Positions 10,733 to 20,302 of a stretch of DNA of 64,000 nucleotides are shown in pieces. A program made the position numbers and the translations under genes. This DNA comes from Streptomyces sp. MMG1121 (GTDB taxonomy: Bacteria; Actinomycetota; Actinomycetes; Streptomycetales; Streptomycetaceae): positions 62,001 through 126,000 of the forward strand of contig NZ_LGDV01000119.1 in assembly GCF_001280015.1 (NCBI RefSeq), written 5' to 3'. Position 1 is the stretch's first letter. Each line of letters starts with the position of its first letter. The notes beneath the pieces were generated by a model. That model saw only the letters and a list, made by a program, of their open reading frames with translations, did no database searches and was not told where the DNA came from.

Positions 10733-11565
10733 TGCGCCTCGACGTCGTCACGATCTTCCCCGAGTACCTGGACCCCCTGAACGTCTCCCTCGTCGGCAAG
10801 GCACGCGCGCGTGGGCAGCTCGACGTCCAGGTGCACGACCTGCGCGAGTGGACGTACGACCGGCACAACACGGTCGACGACACCCCCTACGGCGGCGGCC
10901 CCGGCATGGTCATGAAGACCGACCCCTGGGGCGACGCCCTGGACACGGTCCTCGCCGACGGCTACGAGAGCGGCGCGCAGGCCCCCGCGATCATCGTCCC
11001 CACCCCCAGCGGCCGCCCCTTCACCCAGGAGTTGGCCGTCGAACTCTCCGAGCGCCCCTGGCTGATCTTCACGCCGGCCCGCTACGAGGGCATCGACCGG
11101 CGGGTCACGGACGAGTACGCGACCCGCGTGCCCGTCTACGAGGTCTCCATCGGCGACTACGTCCTCGCCGGCGGCGAGGCGGCCGTACTCGTCATCACGG
11201 AGGCCGTGGCGCGGCTGCTGCCCGGTGTCCTCGGCAACGCCGAGTCCCACCGCGACGACTCCTTCGCGCCCGGCGCCATGGCCAACCTGCTGGAAGGCCC
11301 CGTCTACACCAAGCCGCCCGTCTGGCGCGGCCGGGACATCCCCGACGTGCTGCTCAGCGGCCACCACGGCAAGATCGCCCGCTGGCGCCGCGACGAGGCC
11401 CTGACGCGTACGACCGCCCACCGGCCCGACCTGATCGAGCACTGCGACCCCAAGGCCTTCGACAAGAAGGACCGCGAGATGCTCTCCATCCTGGGCTGGG
11501 AACCGGATCCCGAGGGTGAGCGGTCCGGCCGATTTTGGCGGCGGGCCGGGGGCGTGGAAGAATAG
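10732..11565 (+). CDS. trmD: tRNA (guanine-N1-)-methyltransferase TrmD
   Basis: 277 residues. This SPOUT-class methyltransferase forms m1G37 in tRNAs. Signatures visible are the N-terminal RLDVVTIFPEYLDPL, GGGPGMVMK, TPSGRPFTQ, the knot region ARYEGIDRRV and SIGDYVLAGGEAA, and the C-terminal domain SHHRDDS-like LGNAESHRDDSFAPG with PPVWRG. It overlaps rimM by one base and precedes rplS by 135 bases. Confidence 0.97.
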   Translation: MRLDVVTIFPEYLDPLNVSLVGKARARGQLDVQVHDLREWTYDRHNTVDDTPYGGGPGMVMKTDPWGDALDTVLADGYESGAQAPAIIVPTPSGRPFTQELAVELSERPWLIFTPARYEGIDRRVTDEYATRVPVYEVSIGDYVLAGGEAAVLVITEAVARLLPGVLGNAESHRDDSFAPGAMANLLEGPVYTKPPVWRGRDIPDVLLSGHHGKIARWRRDEALTRTTAHRPDLIEHCDPKAFDKKDREMLSILGWEPDPEGERSGRFWRRAGGVEE

Positions 11566-11700
11566 GGCGCTGTTGTGCGCCCGTCCGGCGTGCGCCCCTG
11601 CCACAGGGGGACACGACGCCCGTTCCGACCCGCACGACACACCTCTTGTACACCTAGTTTCCGTTGATGACCTGTGGCATCAGCGAAGAAAGCAGACGAA

Positions 11701-12051
11701 ATGTCTCACCTGCTCGACTCCGTCGACGTCGCGTCGCTGCGCACCGACATCCCGGCCTTCCGCCCGGGTGACACCGTCAACGTCCACGTCCGCGTCATCG
11801 AGGGCAACCGCTCCCGTGTGCAGCAGTTCAAGGGCGTTGTGATCCGTCGCCAGGGCTCCGGTGTCCGCGAGACCTTCACGGTCCGCAAGGTCTCGTTCTC
11901 CGTCGGCGTCGAGCGCACCTTCCCGGTGCACACCCCGATCGTCGAGAAGATCGAGCTGGTCACCCGTGGTGACGTGCGCCGCGCCAAGCTGTACTACCTC
12001 CGTGACCTGCGCGGCAAGGCCGCGAAGATCAAGGAGAAGCGCGACAACTGA
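11701..12051 (+). CDS. rplS: 50S ribosomal protein L19
   Basis: 116 residues from the ATG at 11701. An in-frame GTG 27 bases earlier is less likely because the family starts near MSHLLDSVD. Core motifs [29 protein letters not shown] and [17 protein letters not shown] are intact. A purine-rich GAAGAAAG precedes the start. It is the last gene of the S16 operon and sits just before the signal peptidase cluster. Confidence 0.97.
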   Translation: MSHLLDSVDVASLRTDIPAFRPGDTVNVHVRVIEGNRSRVQQFKGVVIRRQGSGVRETFTVRKVSFSVGVERTFPVHTPIVEKIELVTRGDVRRAKLYYLRDLRGKAAKIKEKRDN

Positions 12052-12096
12052 GCGCTCTCCGGATTCCATAGCGAGGCGGGATAGCATCTCGCCCCG

Positions 12097-12807
12097 ATGG
12101 ACACCGAAGCTCAGCCGACGGAACGCGACCGCTCCTCCCACCCGGACTCCCCGGGGCCGGAGGGACGGTCGCGTTTCGCGTTGGTGTCGCGGATCGCCGA
12201 GTGGGTACCGGGCGGCCGGATCACCCTCACCCTCTTCGTCTGCCTGGCGTTTTTGCTGTTCCTCAACGCTTTCGTGGTGCAACCGTTCCAGATTCCGAGC
12301 GGATCCATGGAACAGGGCTTGAGGATCGGCGACCGCGTTCTCGTAAATAAGTTGGCGTACCGTTTCGGTGCCCAGCCGCGCCGTGGCGACGTGATCGTGT
12401 TCGACGGCACCGGATACTTCGGGGACGCCGACTACGTCAAACGCGTCGTCGGGGTAGGAGGAGACCACGTGGTCTGCTGCGACAGGGAGGGCAGGATCGA
12501 GGTGAACGGCCGCGCGGTCGACGAGTCGGCCTTCCTCTATCCCGGGGACAGCGCCTCCGGCGTGCCCTTCGACGTCGCCGTGCCCGCGGGCCACCTGTTC
12601 GTCCTCGGCGACCACCGCAGCGACTCCAGCGACTCCCGCGACCACCTCGGCTCGCCCGGCGGCGGCATGATCCCGGTCGGCGACGTCATCGGCCGGGCCG
12701 ACTGGATCGTCTGGCCGTACGACCACTGGACGCACCTGACACGGCCCTCCGCCTACGCGCGCGTGCCGGCGGCGCAGCAGCCGACGGGGGCCGGTGCGCA
12801 TGGGTAA
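12097..12807 (+). CDS. sipW: Type I signal peptidase SipW
   Basis: 236 residues. A single N-terminal membrane helix (~ITLTLFVCLAFLLFLNAFVV) is followed by the catalytic Ser motif PSGSMEQ and the catalytic Lys motif YVKRVVGVGGD, then the conserved GDHRSDSSDSR box. It cleaves Sec/Tat signal peptides outside the membrane. Unlike the next three paralogues it shows no C-terminal membrane segment, as known for SipW of S. lividans. A TAGCAT hexamer at 12082-12087, ten bases before the ATG, may be its -10 element. The stop lies inside the sipX start region. Confidence 0.92.
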   Translation: MDTEAQPTERDRSSHPDSPGPEGRSRFALVSRIAEWVPGGRITLTLFVCLAFLLFLNAFVVQPFQIPSGSMEQGLRIGDRVLVNKLAYRFGAQPRRGDVIVFDGTGYFGDADYVKRVVGVGGDHVVCCDREGRIEVNGRAVDESAFLYPGDSASGVPFDVAVPAGHLFVLGDHRSDSSDSRDHLGSPGGGMIPVGDVIGRADWIVWPYDHWTHLTRPSAYARVPAAQQPTGAGAHG

Positions 12808-13891
12808 CCGCGGCAAACCGCGCGGGGTGCCCGCCGGCCCCGCCGACAATCTGCTGCCCACCGGGGCGCGCCGCACCTCCGCCCCCGGCGGCGGCCGCAC
12901 GCGCGCGGAGCGGCGCAAACTCCAGCGCAAGGTCAAGCGCAAGCGCAGGCGGTCGGCCGTCCGGGAGATCCCCCTTCTGGTCGGCGTCGCCGTCCTCATA
13001 GCGCTGGTCCTGAAGACCTTCCTCGTCCAGGCCTTCGTGATCCCGTCCGGCTCCATGGAGCAGACGATCCGGATCGGCGACCGCGTCCTGGTCGACAAGT
13101 TCACCCCGTGGTTCGGTTCCACACCGCAGCGCGGGGACGTCGTCGTCTTCCACGACCCGGGCGGCTGGCTCGCGGACGAGCAGACCACCAAGAAGAACGA
13201 CCCCGTCATCGTCAAGCAGGTCAAGGAAGGCCTCACCTTCATCGGCCTGCTGCCCTCCGACAACGAGAAGGACCTGATCAAGCGGGTCATCGGGGTCGGC
13301 GGTGACCACGTCAAATGCTGTGACGCGCAGGGCCGGGTCACCGTCAACGGCACACCGCTCACGGAGGGCTCCTACCTCTACCCGGGGAACGCGCCGTCCT
13401 CCGCCCCCTTCGACATCACCGTCCCCAAGGGGCGGCTGTGGGTGATGGGCGACCACCGGGACAACTCCGCGGACTCCCGCGCCCACCAGGACACCCCGTA
13501 CGGCGGCACGGTCTCCGAGAAGTCCGTCGTCGGCCGGGCCATGGTCATCGGCTGGCCGATCGGCCATTGGACACGCCTGCAGGAACCTAAAACCTTCGCA
13601 AGCGTCGGCCACTCCGTGTCGGGGACGGCCGCCGCTGCCGGGCTGTCGCATAGGGTTGCCCCCGAGAATCCGAACAGAATCACCCAGCTCCCGACCCCTG
13701 CGGAACTCCCGCTCGTTATGGGAGTGGTGGGCCTGCGTCTTATTCGGGGCAGGCGGCGGCACAGAGTGAGGAGTTGGCGTGGGGGATGTGGCGGTTGGCG
13801 CACGGTCGGGACACGACGGCGAGGAGCACCGCGGGCACCCCGTGGAAGCGAACGTCCCCGGCCCGGACGGCGCCATGACCTCCGGGAATGA
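12800..13891 (+). CDS. sipX: Type I signal peptidase SipX
   Basis: 363 residues from the ATG at 12800. A basic N-terminus is followed by the membrane anchor (~IPLLVGVAVLIALVLKTFLV), then Ser motif IPSGSMEQT, Lys motif DLIKRVIGVGGD and box MGDHRDNSADSR. Relative to sipW it carries an insertion between the Ser and Lys regions (WLADEQTTKKNDPV...). The C-terminus has a weak hydrophobic stretch (ELPLVMGVVGL) and then an Arg-rich tail. That tail is read in a different frame over the first 113 bases of sipY. The last ~40 residues are therefore doubtful as functional sequence. Confidence 0.88.
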   Translation: MGNRGKPRGVPAGPADNLLPTGARRTSAPGGGRTRAERRKLQRKVKRKRRRSAVREIPLLVGVAVLIALVLKTFLVQAFVIPSGSMEQTIRIGDRVLVDKFTPWFGSTPQRGDVVVFHDPGGWLADEQTTKKNDPVIVKQVKEGLTFIGLLPSDNEKDLIKRVIGVGGDHVKCCDAQGRVTVNGTPLTEGSYLYPGNAPSSAPFDITVPKGRLWVMGDHRDNSADSRAHQDTPYGGTVSEKSVVGRAMVIGWPIGHWTRLQEPKTFASVGHSVSGTAAAAGLSHRVAPENPNRITQLPTPAELPLVMGVVGLRLIRGRRRHRVRSWRGGCGGWRTVGTRRRGAPRAPRGSERPRPGRRHDLRE

Positions 13892-14792
13892 CCCGGCGAC
13901 GGGCGACGACGGCACGCCGGACGACGAGCAGGGCCCCGGGACCGGGGACGCGGGCAGGGGCGAGGCCACCCACCCGCCGAGGAAACCGCGCTCCTTCTGG
14001 AAGGAGCTGCCGATCCTCATCGGCATCGCGCTGGTCCTGGCGCTGCTGATCAAGACTTTCCTGGTGCAGGCGTTCTCGATTCCGTCCGACTCGATGCAGA
14101 ACACCCTCCAGCAGGGTGACCGCGTCCTGGTCGACAAACTCACCCCGTGGTTCGGCTCCGAGCCGGAGCGCGGCGAGGTGGTCGTCTTCCACGACCCGGA
14201 CAACTGGCTGGCGGGCGAGCCCGCGCCGAATCCGAACCCGGTGCAGAAGGTCCTCAGCTGGATCGGCCTGATGCCGTCCGCGGAGGAGAAGGACCTCATC
14301 AAGCGGGTGATCGGCGTCGGCGGCGACACGATCGAGTGCAAGAACTCGGGCCCGCTGCTGGTCAACGGCCACCCGTTGAACGAGCCGTACGTCTACCCCG
14401 GCAACACGCCGTGCAGCGTGGACGACCAGGGCGGCCAGTTCAGGGTGCAGGTCCCCAAGGGCTACATCTGGGTGATGGGCGACCACCGCCAGAACTCCCG
14501 CGACTCGCGCTACAACCAGACCGACAAGCACCACGGCATGGTCCCGGTCAGCGACGTCGTGGGTCGCGCGATCGTCAAGGCCTGGCCGATCAACCGTTGG
14601 GGCACCCTGCCGATCCCGGACACCTTCGACCAGCCCGGCCTGGGCGACCAGTCCAACGTCTCGGCGTCCCTGACGGTGGCTCCGCAGGGCGTGGCCATCG
14701 CGGCGGTGCTGCCGGTGGTGGTGTGGCGGCACCGGCGCACGGACCGCCTGGAGTCCAAGGTCGAGCGGAAGACGTCCGCGGGCAGCCGGTGA
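13779..14792 (+). CDS. sipY: Type I signal peptidase SipY
   Basis: 337 residues from the GTG at 13779, which has a good Shine-Dalgarno sequence (GAGGAG at 13768-13773). An in-frame ATG at 13875 is the alternative. The N-terminal ~65 residues are acidic and disordered. Then come the membrane helix (~LPILIGIALVLALLIKTFLV), Ser motif IPSDSMQNT, Lys motif DLIKRVIGVGGD, box MGDHRQNSRDSR and a C-terminal membrane helix (GVAIAAVLPVVVW). In S. lividans SipY is the dominant signal peptidase; a similar role here is inference. Confidence 0.92.
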   Translation: MGDVAVGARSGHDGEEHRGHPVEANVPGPDGAMTSGNDPATGDDGTPDDEQGPGTGDAGRGEATHPPRKPRSFWKELPILIGIALVLALLIKTFLVQAFSIPSDSMQNTLQQGDRVLVDKLTPWFGSEPERGEVVVFHDPDNWLAGEPAPNPNPVQKVLSWIGLMPSAEEKDLIKRVIGVGGDTIECKNSGPLLVNGHPLNEPYVYPGNTPCSVDDQGGQFRVQVPKGYIWVMGDHRQNSRDSRYNQTDKHHGMVPVSDVVGRAIVKAWPINRWGTLPIPDTFDQPGLGDQSNVSASLTVAPQGVAIAAVLPVVVWRHRRTDRLESKVERKTSAGSR

Positions 14793-15072
14793 CCGGACGG
14801 CACTGACGAAGCTCGCGGCCGGGTCCGGCGGGTCCGGTGAGACGTCAGGCTGGGCCGCCCGCCGGGTGCGGCCGGTTCCCCCGGGGCCTGCTGGAGGGAG
14901 TCCTGGCTTCCTGGCCATGGCCCTCCGGGCCCGGGTCCGGGTCCGCAGGCGCGGGACTCGCGACCGCTGCCGGGAGCGGCACGACCTGCCAGTCGTCCGG
15001 GGCGGAGCCCCAGGGCCACTTCGCGGCCGACGGAGTCGGACGGGAGGGTGGGCCGGTCCGGGTACCGCCGGG

Positions 15073-15078
15073 TAGGGT
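15073..15078 (+). promoter_or_regulatory. Possible -10 element (TAGGGT) of sipZ
   Basis: TAGGGT lies eight bases before the sipZ ATG, a spacing typical of leaderless Streptomyces transcripts. The 294-base gap between sipY and sipZ supports a separate promoter. No clear -35 box. Confidence 0.35.
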
Positions 15079-15086
15079 GCGGGTCC

Positions 15087-15875
15087 ATGGGTGGCGAGAG
15101 CACGACGCGTACGGCCCCGCGCAGCGGCGGGACAGGCACGGCACAGGCCGGCGGCGGCCGGCTCGGACAGCGACTGTCCGGAGTGGCCGTCGCCCTCGGT
15201 CTGGTGCTGTTCCTCGGCGGTTTCGCCTGGGCGGCGGTGACCTACCGGCCGTACACCGTGCCGACCAGCTCCATGACCCCCACCATCGACGCCGGCGACC
15301 GGGTGCTGGCGCAGCGTGTCCACGGCGGCGACATCCGGCGCGGTGACGTCGTCGTCTTCGAGGACAAGTCGTGGGTCGACAACTCCAAGGTGGTCAAGCG
15401 GGTCGTCGCCGTCGGCGGTGACACCGTCTCCTGCTGCACCGACGGCAAGCTGACCGTCAACGGCAAGCAGATAGACGAGCCGTACCTGCCCAAGGGCAGC
15501 CTGGCCGAGGTCCAGAACTTCCCGACGGTGACCGTCCCCGCGGGCCGTCTGTTCCTGCTCGGCGACGAACGCCAGGGCTCCCTGGACTCCACGGCCCACC
15601 TCACCGACGCGGCCAAGGGCACGGTCTCCCGCGATGCCGTCTCCGCGCGCGTGGACGCCGTCATCTGGCCCTGGAAGGGCATGCTCCAGCGCCCCACCGG
15701 CTTCGAGGCCCTCGGCACCCTGTCCCAGCCCGGTCCGCTGGGCACCATCGAGGTGCTGATCGTCGCGGGCGCCGTCCTGGTCCTGGTCGGCGGTGCCTAC
15801 GGCCCGATCGCCACGCGCATGGGCCGCCGCTCCCGTGCGCGGAGCGCCCGCCCGGAGACGGCCGGTGCCCGCTGA
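15087..15875 (+). CDS. sipZ: Type I signal peptidase SipZ
   Basis: 262 residues from the ATG at 15087. The N-terminal helix (~VAVALGLVLFLGGFAWAAV) leads into Ser motif VPTSSMTPT and Lys motif VVKRVVAVGGD, then GDERQGSLDS in place of the GDHR.NS.DS box of its paralogues. A C-terminal membrane helix (~IEVLIVAGAVLVLVGG) gives the two-anchor topology described for Streptomyces Sip proteins. The C-terminus overlaps the NUDIX gene by 11 bases. Confidence 0.9.
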   Translation: MGGESTTRTAPRSGGTGTAQAGGGRLGQRLSGVAVALGLVLFLGGFAWAAVTYRPYTVPTSSMTPTIDAGDRVLAQRVHGGDIRRGDVVVFEDKSWVDNSKVVKRVVAVGGDTVSCCTDGKLTVNGKQIDEPYLPKGSLAEVQNFPTVTVPAGRLFLLGDERQGSLDSTAHLTDAAKGTVSRDAVSARVDAVIWPWKGMLQRPTGFEALGTLSQPGPLGTIEVLIVAGAVLVLVGGAYGPIATRMGRRSRARSARPETAGAR

Positions 15876-16389
15876 GACCACGCGGACGGGCGAGGACTCC
15901 TACGAGGGCGGCCTGCGCAAGGTGGCCCGGGTGGTCCTCCTCGACCCGCGGGACCGCATCCTCCTCCTCCACGGCCACGAGCCGGAGGACCCGTCCGACG
16001 ACTGGTGGTTCACCCCCGGCGGCGGCCTGGAGGGCGCCGAGACCCGTGAGGAGGCCGCACTGCGGGAGCTGGCCGAGGAGACCGGCATCACCGATGTCGA
16101 ACTCGGCCCCGTACTGTGGCGGCGCAGGTGCTCCTTCCCCTTCGCGGGCCGCCGCTGGGACCAGGACGAGTGGTACTACCTGGCCCGTACGACGCAGACG
16201 GCCACCGCGCCGGCCGCGCTGACGGACCTGGAGCGGCGCAGTGTCGCCGGAGCGCGCTGGTGGACGTGTCAGGAACTGACCCGGGCACATGAGACGGTGT
16301 ATCCGACCAGACTCGCCGAGCTGCTCCAGCGGCTGCTCGACGAAGGTCCCCCGGCCAGGCCCGTGACCCTCGAGACGGAAATCGTCTGA
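15865..16389 (+). CDS. NUDIX hydrolase
   Basis: 174 residues from the GTG at 15865. The complete NUDIX box runs from GGGLEGAETREEAA to LRELAEETGI, with all acidic metal ligands present. It hydrolyses a nucleoside-diphosphate-linked compound; the substrate cannot be read from sequence. WDQDEWYYLAR and the preceding WWFTPGG are typical of MutT-like proteins. The 11-base overlap with sipZ indicates coupling, conserved in Streptomyces, without an obvious functional link. Confidence 0.9.
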   Translation: MPAETTRTGEDSYEGGLRKVARVVLLDPRDRILLLHGHEPEDPSDDWWFTPGGGLEGAETREEAALRELAEETGITDVELGPVLWRRRCSFPFAGRRWDQDEWYYLARTTQTATAPAALTDLERRSVAGARWWTCQELTRAHETVYPTRLAELLQRLLDEGPPARPVTLETEIV

Positions 16390-16445
16390 GGGCGCCCGGG
16401 ACTGGCGCACAATGGTGGGATCGCACGGCTGAAGGGGAACATGCC

Positions 16446-16754
16446 ATGAGCGCCGAGGACCTCGAGAAGTACGAGACCGAGATGGAGCTGAAGCTCTACC
16501 GGGAGTACCGAGACGTCGTCGGTCTGTTCAAATACGTGATCGAGACCGAGCGCCGCTTCTACCTCACCAACGACTACGAGATGCAGGTGCACTCGGTCCA
16601 GGGCGAGGTGTTCTTCGAGGTGTCGATGGCCGACGCCTGGGTCTGGGACATGTACCGGCCGGCTCGCTTCGTCAAGCAGGTACGCGTGTTGACCTTCAAG
16701 GACGTGAACATCGAGGAGCTGAACAAGAGCGACCTGGAGCTTCCGGGCGGCTGA
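16446..16754 (+). CDS. DUF2469 family protein
   Basis: 102 residues, start ATG with AAGGGGAAC upstream. It is a small soluble protein restricted to actinobacteria and very strongly conserved (EKYETEMELKLYREYRDVVGLFKYVIETERRFYL as overlapping motifs YETEMELKLYREYRD and VIETERRFYL). No catalytic motif is apparent and its function is unknown. It is usually found, as here, just upstream of yraN, comM and dprA. Confidence 0.93.
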   Translation: MSAEDLEKYETEMELKLYREYRDVVGLFKYVIETERRFYLTNDYEMQVHSVQGEVFFEVSMADAWVWDMYRPARFVKQVRVLTFKDVNIEELNKSDLELPGG

Positions 16755-16889
16755 TGGGCCGCGGTGGCGGCCGCGCTGTCGCATCGTCCCCGATCGGGTG
16801 ACGGAGTTTTCCACAACCGCCGACTAGCTCACCAAGATCAACATCTTGGCGGTGGATGCGTGACCGTTGGCGCCGGAGGTGGTGCCGGC

Positions 16890-17252
16890 ATGAACGCACG
16901 AGAAGCACTCGGCAAGTACGGCGAGGACCTGGCCGTCCGGCGGCTCGCCGAGGCCGGAATGACCGTCCTGGAGCGGAACTGGCGCTGCGGACGGTCCGGT
17001 GAGATCGACATCGTGGCGCGCGACGGGGACGCGCTCGTCGTCTGCGAGGTGAAGACCCGCAGGGGCGGCGGGTACGAACATCCGATGGCCGCGGTGCGCC
17101 CCGAGAAGGCGGCGCGCCTGCGTGAGCTGGCCGAGCGCTGGATCCAGGCCCACGGAGGAGCCCCGCCGGGCGGCGTCCGCATCGACCTCATCGGCGTCCT
17201 GCTGCCCCACCGGGGCGCCCCGTCCGTCGAGCACGCTCGGGGGGTGGCCTGA
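16890..17252 (+). CDS. YraN/UPF0102 family putative endonuclease
   Basis: 120 residues from the ATG at 16890, chosen for the Shine-Dalgarno sequence (GGAGGTGG) and the family start [18 protein letters not shown]-(D/E)XK nuclease-like core is visible: [24 protein letters not shown]0102 proteins are Holliday-junction-resolvase-like and genetically linked to DNA uptake genes; activity is not established. It abuts comM with no gap. Confidence 0.92.
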   Translation: MNAREALGKYGEDLAVRRLAEAGMTVLERNWRCGRSGEIDIVARDGDALVVCEVKTRRGGGYEHPMAAVRPEKAARLRELAERWIQAHGGAPPGGVRIDLIGVLLPHRGAPSVEHARGVA

Positions 17253-18878
17253 ATGGGATTCGCCCGCACCTGCTCGGTGGCCCTGGTCGGCGTCGAGGGA
17301 GTGGTCGTCGAGGTCCAGGCCGACCTGGAACCCGGCGTCGCCGCCTTCACCCTGGTGGGGCTGCCGGACAAGAGCCTGACGGAGAGCCGGGACCGGGTCC
17401 GGGCGGCGGTGGTGAACTCGGGCGGCGAATGGCCGCAGAAGAAGCTGACCGTCGGCCTCAGCCCCGCGTCGGTGCCCAAAGCAGGATCCGGCTTCGACCT
17501 GGCCGTCGCCTGCGCGGTGCTCGGCGCCGCCGAACGGATCGATCCCCGCGTCCTCGCCGACATCGTCATGATCGGAGAGCTGGGCCTGGACGGCCGGGTG
17601 CGGCCGGTGCGGGGCATCCTGCCCGCCGTGCTGGCGGCGGCCGACGCAGGCTACGAGCAGGTGGTCGTACCCGAGTGCGCCGCCGCGGAGGCCTCGCTGG
17701 TCCCCGGCGTCTGCGTGCTCGGCGTCCGCAGCCTGCGCCAGCTCGTCGCGGTCCTCACCGACGAGCCCGTCCCCGAGGAGGAACCGCACGGGCAGGGACG
17801 CCCCGATCCGCTCCTGGCCGGCCTGCGGATGCCCGGCACGGGCGCCTCCACCGGCATGCACAGCCTCGGCGCCGCTCAGCCCGACCATGATCACGACCTG
17901 GCGGACGTCGTGGGCCAGACCTCGGCCCGCACGGCCGTGGAGGTGGCCGCCGCCGGCGGACACCACCTCTTCCTCGAAGGACCGCCGGGCGCGGGCAAGA
18001 CCATGCTCGCCGAACGGCTGCCCGCCGTCCTGCCCAGGCTGACCAGGGAGGAGTCACTAGAGGTCACGGCGGTGCACTCGGTGGCCGGTCTGCTGCCACC
18101 GGGCAAGCCGCTCATCGACGTCTCCCCCTACTGCGCCCCGCACCACTCGGCCACCATGCAGTCACTCGTCGGCGGCGGCCCCGGCATCGCACGTCCCGGC
18201 GCGGTGTCCCTCGCCCATCGGGGTGTGCTGTTCCTGGACGAGGCGCCCGAGTTCCGCGGCCAGGTCCTCGACGCGCTACGACAGCCCCTGGAGTCGGGGC
18301 ACGTCGTGATCGCGCGCAGCGCGGGCGTGGTCCGGTTCCCGGCCCGCTTTCTGATGCTGCTGGCGGCCAACCCCTGCCCGTGCGGGCGATTCTCGCAGCG
18401 CGACTCGCTGTGCGAGTGCCCGCCGTCGGTGATCCGCCGCTACCAGTCCCGGCTCTCCGGCCCGCTGCTGGACCGGGTGGACCTGCGCGTCGAGGTCGAC
18501 CCGGTCACCCGGGCCCAGCTCACCGAACCCGGGGCCGGGGGCGAGTCCACGGCGACCGTCGCCGAGCGGGTACGGCAGGCCCGGCAGCGGACGGCGGCCC
18601 GCCTCGCCGGGACCCCGTGGCGCACCAACAGCGAAGTGCCCGGCCGGGAGCTGCGCAGCCGCTACCACGCCGCGCCCGCAGCGATGAACGAGGCCGAGCG
18701 CAACCTCGAACGGGGCGTGCTCACTGCCCGCGGGATCGACCGGGTCCTGCGCGTCGCCTGGACGGTCGCCGACCTCGTCGGGCACGACCGGCCGGACGCG
18801 ACCGACGTCGCCCTGGCCCTGCAACTGCGCACCGGAGTCCCGCGCGGGGTGCCGATGGCCATCGGGGCGCTGACATGA
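17253..18878 (+). CDS. ComM-like AAA+ ATPase (YifB / Mg-chelatase family)
   Basis: 541 residues. The N-terminal Lon-protease-like ChlI domain (1-~200) includes GLPDKSLTESRDRVRAA. It is followed by the Mg-chelatase AAA+ module with Walker A GPPGAGKT (~245), Walker B LFLDEAPEF and the Cys-rich insert NPCPCGRFSQRDSLCEC. A C-terminal Mg_chelatase_C domain (RLAGTPWRTNSEVPGRELR) ends the protein. In Vibrio and Haemophilus, ComM is a branch-migration helicase acting in transformation. It is placed between yraN and dprA, whose start it overlaps (ATGA). Confidence 0.93.
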   Translation: MGFARTCSVALVGVEGVVVEVQADLEPGVAAFTLVGLPDKSLTESRDRVRAAVVNSGGEWPQKKLTVGLSPASVPKAGSGFDLAVACAVLGAAERIDPRVLADIVMIGELGLDGRVRPVRGILPAVLAAADAGYEQVVVPECAAAEASLVPGVCVLGVRSLRQLVAVLTDEPVPEEEPHGQGRPDPLLAGLRMPGTGASTGMHSLGAAQPDHDHDLADVVGQTSARTAVEVAAAGGHHLFLEGPPGAGKTMLAERLPAVLPRLTREESLEVTAVHSVAGLLPPGKPLIDVSPYCAPHHSATMQSLVGGGPGIARPGAVSLAHRGVLFLDEAPEFRGQVLDALRQPLESGHVVIARSAGVVRFPARFLMLLAANPCPCGRFSQRDSLCECPPSVIRRYQSRLSGPLLDRVDLRVEVDPVTRAQLTEPGAGGESTATVAERVRQARQRTAARLAGTPWRTNSEVPGRELRSRYHAAPAAMNEAERNLERGVLTARGIDRVLRVAWTVADLVGHDRPDATDVALALQLRTGVPRGVPMAIGALT

Positions 18879-20035
18879 GCGCGGACGACGGCCCCGCGGG
18901 CGAACTGCTCGGGCGTGTCTTCCTCACCCGGGTCATCGAGCCCGGGGACGACATCGGTGGGCGGTGGGTGCGGGAGTTCGGGGTGAGAGAAGTGGTGCGG
19001 CGGTTGCGAGGGGGTGGCGTGGCGTTGCCGGGGGTGAGTGAGGTGCGGTGGACCGGGCTTGTCGCGCGGGCCCGGCAGGCCGAGCCGGAACGGGATCTGG
19101 AGATGGCCGAGGGGGCCGGAGTGCGGTTCGTGCGGCCCGGGGACGCCGAGTGGCCCGGGCAGCTCGATGATCTCGGGGATGCCCGGCCCCTCGGGCTCTG
19201 GGTGCGCGGGCGGCCCAGTCTGCGGGTGTGGGCGCTGCGGTCCGTCGCCGTGGTGGGCGCCCGCGCCTGCACCGGATACGGCGCCCACGTCGCGGCCACC
19301 CTCGCCGCCGGCCTCGCCGAGCGCGGCTGGGTGGTGGTCTCCGGCGGGGCGTACGGCGTCGACGGCGCCGCCCACCGAGGCGCCCTCGCCGCCCGTGGAG
19401 CCACCGTCGCCGTCCTGGCCTGCGGCGTCGACCGGCCCTACCCCCGCGGTCACGCCGCGCTGATCGACAGGATCGCGGGACAGGGACTGGTGGTGGGCGA
19501 GTTGCCGCCGGGCGACCATCCGACGCCGAGCCGGTTCATCCTGCGCAACCGGGTGATCGCCGCGCTGACCAGGGGCACCGTCGTCGTGGAGGCCGCCCAC
19601 CGCAGCGGCTCCCTGTCCACCGCGCGGGCCGCGCAGCGCCTCGGACGGTTCACCATGGGCATGCCCGGCCCCGTCACCAGCGCGCTCTCCGCCGGCGTGC
19701 ACGAACTGCTCCGCGGCGAGGCCGCCCTGGTCACCGATGCCGCGGAGGTGGTCGAGCTCGTCGGAGACATGGGCGAGCTGACACCGGTCCGGCGCGGTCC
19801 CGTACTCCCGAGAGATCTGCTGGAACCCGCCGTACGGGCCGTGCTCGCCGCCCTGCCCGGCGATCGCCCGGCCACGGCCGCGGACATCGCGCTGGGCGCG
19901 CCGACCACCCGGGACGAGGCGATCGCGAGACTGTACGAACTGCAGGCACTTGGTTACGTCGAACGACACGGCGACGGCTGGAAGTTGACACGCCAGGCGG
20001 TGATGTCGGTCCGCACCGGTCGCGGCCCCCGCTGA
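18875..20035 (+). CDS. dprA: DNA processing protein DprA
   Basis: 386 residues from the ATG at 18875 overlapping the comM stop. The Rossmann-like DprA domain contains [52 protein letters not shown] and [13 protein letters not shown], followed by a C-terminal winged helix ([22 protein letters not shown]). DprA binds ssDNA and loads RecA in naturally competent bacteria. Streptomyces are not classically competent, so its role in recombination here is open. The middle of the gene (~18.95-19.2 kb) is unusually G-rich. Confidence 0.94.
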   Translation: MSADDGPAGELLGRVFLTRVIEPGDDIGGRWVREFGVREVVRRLRGGGVALPGVSEVRWTGLVARARQAEPERDLEMAEGAGVRFVRPGDAEWPGQLDDLGDARPLGLWVRGRPSLRVWALRSVAVVGARACTGYGAHVAATLAAGLAERGWVVVSGGAYGVDGAAHRGALAARGATVAVLACGVDRPYPRGHAALIDRIAGQGLVVGELPPGDHPTPSRFILRNRVIAALTRGTVVVEAAHRSGSLSTARAAQRLGRFTMGMPGPVTSALSAGVHELLRGEAALVTDAAEVVELVGDMGELTPVRRGPVLPRDLLEPAVRAVLAALPGDRPATAADIALGAPTTRDEAIARLYELQALGYVERHGDGWKLTRQAVMSVRTGRGPR

Positions 20036-20302
20036 CCCGGCGTGTTCGGCCGTCCGGGGGAATGCCCGACGCCCTTGGCGTTTCCCGGAGTTGGCGTCAC
20101 CGGCCGGTCCGCGGAGCGCGTCGCGGAACCTGCCCGTGAGGCCGACCGGGGGACCCCGCGCAGGGGTGGAGCCTCACTGTTCGCACACCGCGACACCTCA
20201 GTCACGCTACGCTCACAGCGGCACCGACGCAGATCGCGTCAACTCGACACCAGACCGACAGCTCACCCAGGCAGCCCATTCGCCCACCAACCCCATCCCT
20301 TC

